Assembly (NCBI GenBank): GCA_021372475.1
Contig: JAJFUJ010000062.1
Span: 1 to 45,238, forward strand
Direction: 5' to 3'
Length of the DNA: 45,238 bases
From: Chloroflexota bacterium
Lineage (GTDB): Bacteria; Chloroflexota; Anaerolineae; UBA1429
Shown one piece after another: positions 15,487 through 22,094 of the stretch; position 1 is the stretch's first letter; every line of letters starts with the position of its first letter. The notes under the pieces were generated by a model. The model was not told the origin of the DNA, searched no databases, and saw only the letters and a program-made list of their open reading frames with translations. Made by a program: the position numbers and the translations under genes.

Positions 15487-16263
15487 ATGGATGCTCTTTT
15501 AATGCGCGATGCCGCACCGTTCAGCTCCAAAGTTTGGGCGCAGATAGATGAGATGGTTGTAAATGTACTCAAGTCGATGCTGGTCGGCCGGCGCTTTATC
15601 GACCTGGTCGGCCCCCTTGGCTGGGGAACCGAAAATGTGCCGCTCACCAGTTTTACAGCGGTCGACGGTGCCTCTGTAGCCAAGGATGCAGTGTATGTTC
15701 CGCTCGTTGAAGTGAGCACCGACGCGGTGATAAAAGCCAAGCAATTGGCGATCGCAGAGGATACTCCCTTCGCTCTCGATCTGGGAGCCGTTGCGCTGGC
15801 AGCCGTAAACCTGGCCAGGGAAGAGGACAAGATTATAATTCACGGCCTGCTGGATGCCGGGAAAAAGAATACGGTGCCCCTCGGGGATTGGAACGCTTTC
15901 GGCGCTGCCTTCAAAGCCGTCGCAGCAGCAGCAGCAAAGCTACAGAATAGCGGATTTGATGCCCCTTATGTGCTCGTTTTGAACCCGGCTAGATATGCAC
16001 AGTTGGCCGGTTCGATGCAACAGGGCCGTGAGGAGCTGGAGATGGTGGAGCATCTGGTCGGCGGTGGAATTTTCCAGAGCCCGGTGATGCCTGAGGATAA
16101 AGTGCTCGTGCTGAGCCCCAAAAGCTGGAATATGGATCTGGTCGTCGGGCAAGATGCCGTGACGGCCTATACCGGCAACGCGGGGATGAACCAGTGCTTG
16201 CATCTCTTCGAAACGCTAGCCCTGCGCGTCAAGCTGGCCGGCTCGATCTTGGTTCTGGCGTAA
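15487..16263 (+). CDS. Family 1 encapsulin shell protein (linocin M18/HK97 fold)
   Basis: This 258-residue protein matches family 1 encapsulins. The N-terminal helix region (MDALLMRDAAPFSSKVW) binds cargo peptides in this family. It is followed by VGRRFIDLVGPLGWGTENV, VYVPLVEVS, EDKIIIHGL, GREELEMVEHLVGGGIFQSPV and a C-terminal CLHLFETLALRVKLAGSILVL, all in family order. The length suggests a 60-mer (T=1) shell of roughly 24 nm, although assembly cannot be read from sequence. AGGAGG (15476-15481) precedes the ATG. The cargo gene is directly upstream in the same operon, the usual arrangement. The next gene starts 97 bases downstream. Confidence 0.95.
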   Translation: MDALLMRDAAPFSSKVWAQIDEMVVNVLKSMLVGRRFIDLVGPLGWGTENVPLTSFTAVDGASVAKDAVYVPLVEVSTDAVIKAKQLAIAEDTPFALDLGAVALAAVNLAREEDKIIIHGLLDAGKKNTVPLGDWNAFGAAFKAVAAAAAKLQNSGFDAPYVLVLNPARYAQLAGSMQQGREELEMVEHLVGGGIFQSPVMPEDKVLVLSPKSWNMDLVVGQDAVTAYTGNAGMNQCLHLFETLALRVKLAGSILVLA

Positions 16264-16360
16264 CCTTATAAAGGTATCGTCCCAAGGCTCCCAGACAAGG
16301 GACGCTGCTCGGATATCTTGTGCACTCGATCTACTTCGAGGCACCTGGGGAGTTGTTATT

Positions 16361-18097
16361 ATGCCGATAAACGATATGTCTTTCCGCATCGGCGGAGAAG
16401 CCGGGCAGGGAGTTGAATCAAGCGGCACCGGCTTTGCCAAAGCCCTTACCAGGGCTGGGCTTTATACAATGGCTGTGCCCGATTACTACTCCAGAATCCG
16501 CGGCGGACATAACTTTTTCACCATTCGTGTGTCCGAAAAGCCTGTCTATGCCGTACAAGATGGCATTCAAGTGCTCATCGCACTCAATGCCGAGACAGTG
16601 GCGCGCCATATAGAACATCTCGTCCCAGGGGGCGCGGTCATTATCGATAAGGGCATTGCCTTTGATATGTCGCTGCTGGCTGGCCGCGATATCCGCCTGC
16701 TGCAGGCGCCGCTGGCAGAAATTGCGCGCGCCGAAGGTGATGAAGTGATGGTGAATACCGCCGGTCTTGCAGTTATGGCAGGATTGACAGAATTCGACCT
16801 GGAATATGTCATCGGCGTGATTGCAGACGGTTTTGGTAAAAAGGGCACGGGGATTATTGAAGCCAACCATCGCGTGGCAGCCGCCGCACACGCTTGGGTA
16901 CGTGAGCATCATCCTGATTTCCCCTGGCGAATCCAGGCGCAGGCCGCCCCCAAACGCCTGACGGTCAACGCCAACCAGGCATTTGCCCTGGGCGCGCTGA
17001 TGGCCGGCTGCAAGTTCGTGGCTGGTTACCCGATGACCCCCACGACGCCGGTGCTGGAGTATATGGCTCAACATGCCGATGTCTGGGGTTTGGTAATGAA
17101 GCAAGCCGAGAGCGAGGTCGCTGCGATCAATATGGTGGTTGGCGCTGCTAACGCGGGCGTCCGCGCCATGACAGCCACTTCAGGCGGCGGCTTTGATTTG
17201 ATGACCGAGGGGTTATCGCTGGCTGCAATGATGGAAAGTCCGGTCGTCGTGTTTTTAGGGCAGAGGCCCGGCCCGGCTACCGGATTGCCCACGCGCAGCA
17301 ACCAGGCTGATCTCAATCTGGCTTTGTACGCTGGGCACGGCGAGTTCTCACGTATTGTGCTCTCCCCGCATACGATACCCGAGTTTTACTCTTGCGGTAT
17401 CAGGGCATTCAACCTTGCCGAGAAATACCAGTGCCCGGTGCTGGTGCTGAGCGACCATCTGATCTCCAGCTCATACCAGACGGTGGAAGCTGCCGATATT
17501 GATCTGGATAATCTGACCATCGACCGCGGTAAGCTGCTAAGCCCGGCACAAGTCGATGCGATGCCGAACTATAAACGCTTTGCACTGACGGATGACGGCG
17601 TTTCGCCACGGGCGATTCCTGCCAGCAGCAGGAATGCGGTCTTTCTTACGACAGGCGATGAGCACGATGAGGAAGGGCATATCACAGAGGATCCCATCAT
17701 CGCCTCCAGGATGACGGAAAAACGCCTGGCCAAGATGAAGGCAGCTCTCGTAGATATGCGCCCGCCTTTCCGCTTCGGCCCTGAACAAGCCGATCTCACC
17801 TTTATCTGCTGGGGAGCGACATACGGTCCGGTAGTGGAAGCCGCTAAGGAACTCTCAAAACAAGGTACTAGCGCAAACGTGTTGTGCTTCGTGGATATCT
17901 GGCCTTTCCCGGTTGCGCTAGCTCAGGCTGCCCTATCAGGCGCCAGGCCCCTTGTCAGTGTTGAAGCCAACGCGAGGGGTCAGTTTGCGCACCTGCTGCA
18001 GGCCGAGGCAGGGATCAAGGTACAGCAGCAGATCCTGCGCTATGACGGACGCGGATTCACGCCGGATTACATCCTGGCGCACCTGGAGGCAGTGTAA
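16361..18097 (+). CDS. 2-oxoacid:ferredoxin oxidoreductase, fused gamma-alpha subunit (KorA type)
   Basis: This 578-residue protein starts with a gamma domain (about 1-190: IGGEAGQGVESSG, DYYSRIRGGHNF). The alpha pyrimidine-binding domain follows, with GYPMTPTTPVLEYM near residue 223, EVAAINMVVGAANAGVRAMTATSGGGFDLM near 252 and GPATGLPTRSNQADL near 305. With KorB it makes an oxygen-sensitive TPP enzyme that converts 2-oxoglutarate (or a related 2-oxoacid) and CoA to acyl-CoA and reduced ferredoxin. Substrate cannot be fixed from sequence. The start ATG has GGGGAG about ten bases upstream. KorB follows after one base. Confidence 0.95.
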   Translation: MPINDMSFRIGGEAGQGVESSGTGFAKALTRAGLYTMAVPDYYSRIRGGHNFFTIRVSEKPVYAVQDGIQVLIALNAETVARHIEHLVPGGAVIIDKGIAFDMSLLAGRDIRLLQAPLAEIARAEGDEVMVNTAGLAVMAGLTEFDLEYVIGVIADGFGKKGTGIIEANHRVAAAAHAWVREHHPDFPWRIQAQAAPKRLTVNANQAFALGALMAGCKFVAGYPMTPTTPVLEYMAQHADVWGLVMKQAESEVAAINMVVGAANAGVRAMTATSGGGFDLMTEGLSLAAMMESPVVVFLGQRPGPATGLPTRSNQADLNLALYAGHGEFSRIVLSPHTIPEFYSCGIRAFNLAEKYQCPVLVLSDHLISSSYQTVEAADIDLDNLTIDRGKLLSPAQVDAMPNYKRFALTDDGVSPRAIPASSRNAVFLTTGDEHDEEGHITEDPIIASRMTEKRLAKMKAALVDMRPPFRFGPEQADLTFICWGATYGPVVEAAKELSKQGTSANVLCFVDIWPFPVALAQAALSGARPLVSVEANARGQFAHLLQAEAGIKVQQQILRYDGRGFTPDYILAHLEAV

Positions 18098-18098
18098 G

Positions 18099-18977
18099 AT
18101 GGCAACCGTCAAGGATTTCAGCAATAATGTGCGTCCGACCTGGTGCCCCGGCTGCGGTGATTATGGGATATGGAACGCGCTCAAACGCGCCCTGGTAGAT
18201 GCCGGGCTTGAACCTGAGCAGGTGATGGTGGTCACCGGAATCGGCTGCGGCAGCAAGACGCCGGATTATATGCACGTCCCGGGGCTGAACGGTCTGCATG
18301 GCCGCACCCTGGCATTAGCCACCGGCTACAAGCTGGCCAACCATACCATGCAAGTTGTGGCCATCCACGGCGATGGCGATGGATACAGCATGGGCGCCAA
18401 CCATTTTATCCAGGCTATCCGTCGTAACATTGGCATCCTGGATATCGTGCAAAACAACCATGTATACGGCCTCACCAAAGGGCAATATTCGCCCACCAGC
18501 CGCAGCGGTTTTGTGAGCAAGACGTCGCCGGATGGAGCAATTGAACGGCCGATGAATCCTCTGGCGTTGGCTATTTCGCAAGGCGCAACGTTCGTAGCGC
18601 GCGGCTTTGCGCTCGATATCGCTCAGCTATCAAAACTCATCGTTGCTGGCTTAAACCATCGTGGCTATGCCTTAATCGATGTTATGCAGGTGTGCGTGTC
18701 GTTCAATCGTTCGATGAGTTACGAGTGGTATCGCGAGCATGTGTACCAGGTTGCCGATGCCAACCACGCCCCTGCTGACCGCGATGCTGCCTTGCAAATC
18801 GCCTTTCAATATCCGGGGGCGGACGGCAAAATTCCTCTGGGCATTATTTATCAGGATGAATCTGTGCCGTCATACGAGGAAAGGGTGCCCGCCTTGCAGG
18901 CCGGCGCATTGGCTGCCCAGCCTCTGCACTCCAGGCCGGCAGCCGATTATCACCAGTTGATCGAGGAGCTGTACTAG
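18099..18977 (+). CDS. 2-oxoacid:ferredoxin oxidoreductase, beta subunit (KorB type)
   Basis: This 292-residue subunit holds the TPP site (IHGDGDGYSMGANHF, residues ~89-103, continuing to the Asn of QNNHVYG) and the [4Fe-4S] ligands C16 and C19 (WCPGCG) and C50 (GIGCGSK). A later Cys in QVCVSFN is probably the fourth ligand. It lacks the CoA and ferredoxin extensions of larger PFORs. The ATG at 18099 gives the family start MATVKDFSNNVRPTWCPGCG and directly follows the KorA stop, with GGAGG inside korA as ribosome site. A longer frame from 17952 has no family support. Confidence 0.96.
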   Translation: MATVKDFSNNVRPTWCPGCGDYGIWNALKRALVDAGLEPEQVMVVTGIGCGSKTPDYMHVPGLNGLHGRTLALATGYKLANHTMQVVAIHGDGDGYSMGANHFIQAIRRNIGILDIVQNNHVYGLTKGQYSPTSRSGFVSKTSPDGAIERPMNPLALAISQGATFVARGFALDIAQLSKLIVAGLNHRGYALIDVMQVCVSFNRSMSYEWYREHVYQVADANHAPADRDAALQIAFQYPGADGKIPLGIIYQDESVPSYEERVPALQAGALAAQPLHSRPAADYHQLIEELY

Positions 18978-18980
18978 AAT

Positions 18981-19493
18981 ATGCAGGTAGTAGTATATAC
19001 AACACCATCCTGTCCGTACTGTGTCCAGGTGAAAGATTTTCTTTCCCAACAGGGCATACAGTATAATGAACACGATGTATCGCAGGATGCCGCCGCAGCG
19101 GCAGAGATGGTGCGCCTAAGCGGTCAGCGCGGAGTACCGGTAACCGTTATTGACGGCACTGTGGTAGTAGGTTTTGATAGGCGGCACCTTGAACAGTTGA
19201 TTGGGCAGGCCCAACGTCCACATTTAGGGGCATCCGTAACGGATGCTTCAAGTATGGTGCGCCCCGGCCAAACCGAGGTCGTTGAAGGCGCTTATATCGG
19301 GCGCTTGCGCGCCGGCTCCCCTGCAGCACAAGCAGGCTTACAGGTGGGGGATATCATTATTGCTATCGGCGGGCATTCTGTACGTTCGGCGTTCGATCTA
19401 GAATCGATTGTCGCCCGCATCAAACCTGGCCAAATGGTCAGCATACGCGTCCGCCGGTTGAATATGGAACACGAAGTGAAAATGAAATTCTAG
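18981..19493 (+). CDS. Glutaredoxin-PDZ fusion protein
   Basis: This 170-residue protein is a glutaredoxin fold (about 1-80) with the redox motif C11-P-Y-C14 and the cis-Pro block RGVPVTVIDG. It is followed by a PDZ domain (about 85-170: EGAYIGRLRAGSPAAQAGLQVGDIIIAIGG, split here over its carboxylate-binding loop and central strands). There is no signal peptide or membrane helix, so it is cytoplasmic. PDZ domains bind C-terminal tails, so the glutaredoxin may be directed to specific partners. The start is three bases after the korB stop, which puts it in the same transcript; it may repair or protect the iron-sulfur enzyme. The fusion is unusual. Confidence 0.85.
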   Translation: MQVVVYTTPSCPYCVQVKDFLSQQGIQYNEHDVSQDAAAAAEMVRLSGQRGVPVTVIDGTVVVGFDRRHLEQLIGQAQRPHLGASVTDASSMVRPGQTEVVEGAYIGRLRAGSPAAQAGLQVGDIIIAIGGHSVRSAFDLESIVARIKPGQMVSIRVRRLNMEHEVKMKF

Positions 19494-19512
19494 TCCGCAT
19501 GAGGAGGTCTCC

Positions 19513-20004
19513 ATGTCAGCTATCGATTCACTCCATGTGCTTAGCCAGGCCGCCAGGCTAGAGACGGAGGGATTGGCTTTTTACCTAAAAGCAGCCGCAG
19601 AGACGGTCGATCCCAGAGGCAAGGCACTGTTTATGTCTCTTGCAGACGATGAGCGTAAACACAAGGATATGATTCTCACCCAGCTCCATGCGGTGGAAGG
19701 GGATGGCATGTATGTGCTGCTCCCTAACCTGAATGTCGAGCCGATCGATTTGGGGCAACCGTTATTCCCACCATCTGTTGCAGATGTCGAAAAGAAAATC
19801 GGTGCCGATCCCACCGAGCAGGAAGTGCTTTTCCTGGCGATGGAAAACGAAATCAAGAGTTATGACCTTTACCGTGTTGAGGTTCCAAAAACCACAGGCC
19901 CTGCCCAGCAAATGTATCGATGGTTGGCCAGCGCCGAGATGACCCACTTTAACCTATTGATGTCCAATTGGGAAGCACTAGAAGCTCGCGGCACCTGGGT
20001 ATAG
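19513..20004 (+). CDS. Ferritin-like (rubrerythrin-domain) protein
   Basis: This 163-residue four-helix protein has diiron ligands E17 (ETEGLAFY), E47xxH50 (ERKH), a Glu in the EIKSYDLY segment near residue 116, and ExxH in AEMTH near residue 142. It resembles rubrerythrin-domain proteins of the family that also includes the neighbouring 20033-20563 gene, and has a ~35-residue insertion between the two helix pairs. AGGAGG lies just upstream of the ATG. It is expected to handle peroxide or iron in the cytoplasm and has no cargo peptide (ends ALEARGTWV). Confidence 0.9.
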   Translation: MSAIDSLHVLSQAARLETEGLAFYLKAAAETVDPRGKALFMSLADDERKHKDMILTQLHAVEGDGMYVLLPNLNVEPIDLGQPLFPPSVADVEKKIGADPTEQEVLFLAMENEIKSYDLYRVEVPKTTGPAQQMYRWLASAEMTHFNLLMSNWEALEARGTWV

Positions 20005-20032
20005 CCTGTACATATAAAAGGAAGCGTCACCT

Positions 20033-20563
20033 ATGGATAATCAGAAAGCTCTCGAAGCACTAAAGCTTGGTATGAATACTGAAATCTGGGGTTTGAACTT
20101 TTACCAGCAAGCGCTCACTCGTACCACCGACAAAACCGGCAAAGAGGTATTTAAGAGCCTGATTGCCGAGGAGGAGTCTCACCTCAAGGTTTTGCGCGGC
20201 CAATACGGCGCGCTGTCGGACCGTAAATCGGGCTGGATCAGCCGTGAAGATGCGCTAAAGCTGGCCAGCTCCGTTGAACCGGCGGATATTTTCCCAGCGC
20301 CTGAAGCGGTTGGCAAGCTTATTCAAGCTGCCGCTACCGACCTGGAAGTGCTCGAGATGGCCATGGAATTCGAGCACAAAGGCTATGTTCTCTACCAGAA
20401 AGAAGCGTCAACTGCCGACGATCCTGAAGCCATGAAAATGTGGTCCTATCTCGCCAAAGCTGAGAACAAACACTATACCTTCATTCAGCAGACCCACGAA
20501 TACCTGTCAACCAACGGTGCGTGGTACTTTGACGAGAAGGAAAAACCATTCTTTGAAGGCTGA
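20033..20563 (+). CDS. Ferritin-like (rubrerythrin-domain) protein
   Basis: This 176-residue protein is a paralogue of the preceding gene. Diiron ligands are E17 (EIWGLNFY), E47xxH50 (EESH), a Glu in the FEHKGYVLY segment near residue 119, and ExxH in AENKH near 150. Both proteins have ligand pairs at the same residue numbers, supporting duplication. A 28-base gap with AAAAGGAAG ribosome site follows the first copy. The tail KEKPFFEG is charged and lacks a cargo motif. Confidence 0.9.
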   Translation: MDNQKALEALKLGMNTEIWGLNFYQQALTRTTDKTGKEVFKSLIAEEESHLKVLRGQYGALSDRKSGWISREDALKLASSVEPADIFPAPEAVGKLIQAAATDLEVLEMAMEFEHKGYVLYQKEASTADDPEAMKMWSYLAKAENKHYTFIQQTHEYLSTNGAWYFDEKEKPFFEG

Positions 20564-20626
20564 TTCCCGCTAAATCATCTTGGCTTCCCTGCTTAACTCC
20601 CGGGAGCTATATTTCTGTGAGGTATC

Positions 20627-21340
20627 TTGATCGGAACGCTCATTAATGTTGGCAGCGTCTTGGTTGGCGGAACATTAGGGACGCTTCTGGGCTCGCGTTT
20701 ACCGGAGCGCATGCGCGAAACCGTCATGAACGGCCTGGGATTAGTGACAGTGCTGCTCGGTATCTCCCTAGCGTTAAAAACGAACGAGATACTCATCGTG
20801 ATGGGCAGTATTCTGATTGGCTCTCTGCTGGGCGAATGGTGGAAGATAGATCGCGGCCTCGAACGCTTGAGCGAGTGGCTTCGCCGGCAGGTGGAGAAAC
20901 GCGCGCCAGCAGGTTCACTGGGGCATTTTACAGAGGCATTCATCACCGCCAGCCTGGTTTTTTGTATCGGGCCGATGACGTTGCTTGGTTCCATCCAAGA
21001 CGGCTTAACCGGCAATTACAGCCTGCTGGCTGTCAAGTCGCTCCTCGATGGCTTTGCCGCCCTGGTTTTCGCTTCTAGCCTGGGAGTGGGAGTGCTGTTT
21101 TCGGTATTTATAATCCTGATCTATCAAGGCAGCGTTACGCTACTAGCGGGCTTTGCACAGCAAATACTATCCAGCGCGATGATTAACGAGATGACCGCGA
21201 CTGGCGGCATCATGATCGTTGCAATCGGGCTGATGCTGCTCGATATAAAAAAGATCAGAGTGGCTAATTTGCTGCCCTCTTTAGCTATTGCCCCTTTGAT
21301 AGTGGCAATCCTTACTGCTCTGGGCGTACAAATCGGGTGA
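20627..21340 (+). CDS. DUF554 family membrane protein
   Basis: This 237-residue protein has about six to seven hydrophobic helices. It starts with the family's glycine-rich LINVGSVLVGGTLGTLLG and later shows the SLVFCIGPMTLLGSIQDGL block typical of DUF554 (YdfK/YqgA). Function is unknown; the family is widespread and sits in the inner membrane. The start is TTG (20627-20629) with GAGG five bases upstream. It is transcribed toward the poly-gamma-glutamate hydrolase gene, ending 12 bases from it. Confidence 0.88.
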   Translation: MIGTLINVGSVLVGGTLGTLLGSRLPERMRETVMNGLGLVTVLLGISLALKTNEILIVMGSILIGSLLGEWWKIDRGLERLSEWLRRQVEKRAPAGSLGHFTEAFITASLVFCIGPMTLLGSIQDGLTGNYSLLAVKSLLDGFAALVFASSLGVGVLFSVFIILIYQGSVTLLAGFAQQILSSAMINEMTATGGIMIVAIGLMLLDIKKIRVANLLPSLAIAPLIVAILTALGVQIG

Positions 21341-21352
21341 TCTTCTGTGCCG

Positions 21353-22069
21353 CTATTCTTCCTGCCTGTGATGATGCCCGGAGCGCAGTGCTCTGGGCAT
21401 CTGGTAGGTTGCTTCCTCGAAACGCTGCATGGCCTGGGACAAGTCGGATTGGATATACTCCAGATAGCTGTACAGTGCAGAGTTCACTGTTGTGGCAAAC
21501 TGGAAAAAGCTGCTCAACCACACTGCCGGCTGCTGCCAGTCTGTGCCTGTCAAGGGAACACTCACCATACTCATGCGCATGGCTTCACTCAACTCCAAGA
21601 GCACACCGCCATCTTTGGCCACATTGTAATACCTGGTCGGGTCGTGCGCCGCCCCCAATGAGTAGGAAGTTGCTACCGTAAAGCCGGATTGCGCCAACTG
21701 CTCAGCGAGTATCGCCTTTAAGCGGGTGTTTTTCCCGCCCAGGTGGATGAGCTCCTGACTGCCCGGGACACCATCCACTGCCACGCAGACGAGAGAACGG
21801 CGAACCAGAGCATTCAAGCGCATCTCACTGAAGCGCGCGGAGGGGATGCGCATGACAGTATTGGCGCCATCTATCAAGCCCTTGAGCTCATAGATATTGT
21901 GTTCCGAACCAGCAATCGCATGCACCAGTTCGCTGGTGAGTGGTTCGATCAGCCCGCCATGGACGGCAGCAAGCGTCACATCGGCGCCGCGATCCGTTAT
22001 CTGGATGCAGTAGTCCTTCTGCGCCACATATCCCAATACGAGTTCTGAAAATGAATTCAATGTCATCAT
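21353..22069 (-). CDS. Poly-gamma-glutamate hydrolase-like zinc protein
   Basis: This 238-residue protein resembles the PghP family of poly-gamma-glutamate hydrolases, first known from phage. The motif AAVHGGLIEPLTSELVHAIAG near residue 35 has the zinc His and Glu positions, then YELKGL and ARFSEMRLNAL. A second His block is HLGGKNTRLKAIL near residue 108. The region after ~150 is less conserved and may be specific to this lineage. There is no signal peptide, so the substrate may be internal or the enzyme may have another target. It starts 25 bases after the HerA-like gene ends on the same strand. Confidence 0.75.
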   Translation of the reverse strand: MMTLNSFSELVLGYVAQKDYCIQITDRGADVTLAAVHGGLIEPLTSELVHAIAGSEHNIYELKGLIDGANTVMRIPSARFSEMRLNALVRRSLVCVAVDGVPGSQELIHLGGKNTRLKAILAEQLAQSGFTVATSYSLGAAHDPTRYYNVAKDGGVLLELSEAMRMSMVSVPLTGTDWQQPAVWLSSFFQFATTVNSALYSYLEYIQSDLSQAMQRFEEATYQMPRALRSGHHHRQEE

Positions 22070-22094
22070 CCCTACCCAAAATCACCACCCATTC

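Noticed and set aside
15487-16263. Possible prophage because the encapsulin has a HK97 capsid fold
   Set aside because: No portal, terminase, protease or tail gene is nearby. The cargo gene and cargo peptide identify an encapsulin.
16278-16304. Hairpin CGTCCC/GGGACG before korA as a terminator
   Set aside because: Six base pairs, a long loop and no T tract, so it is too weak to call a terminator.
17952-18098. Upstream extension of korB to 17952
   Set aside because: It lies in the end of korA in another frame. The start at 18099 matches the family N-terminus.
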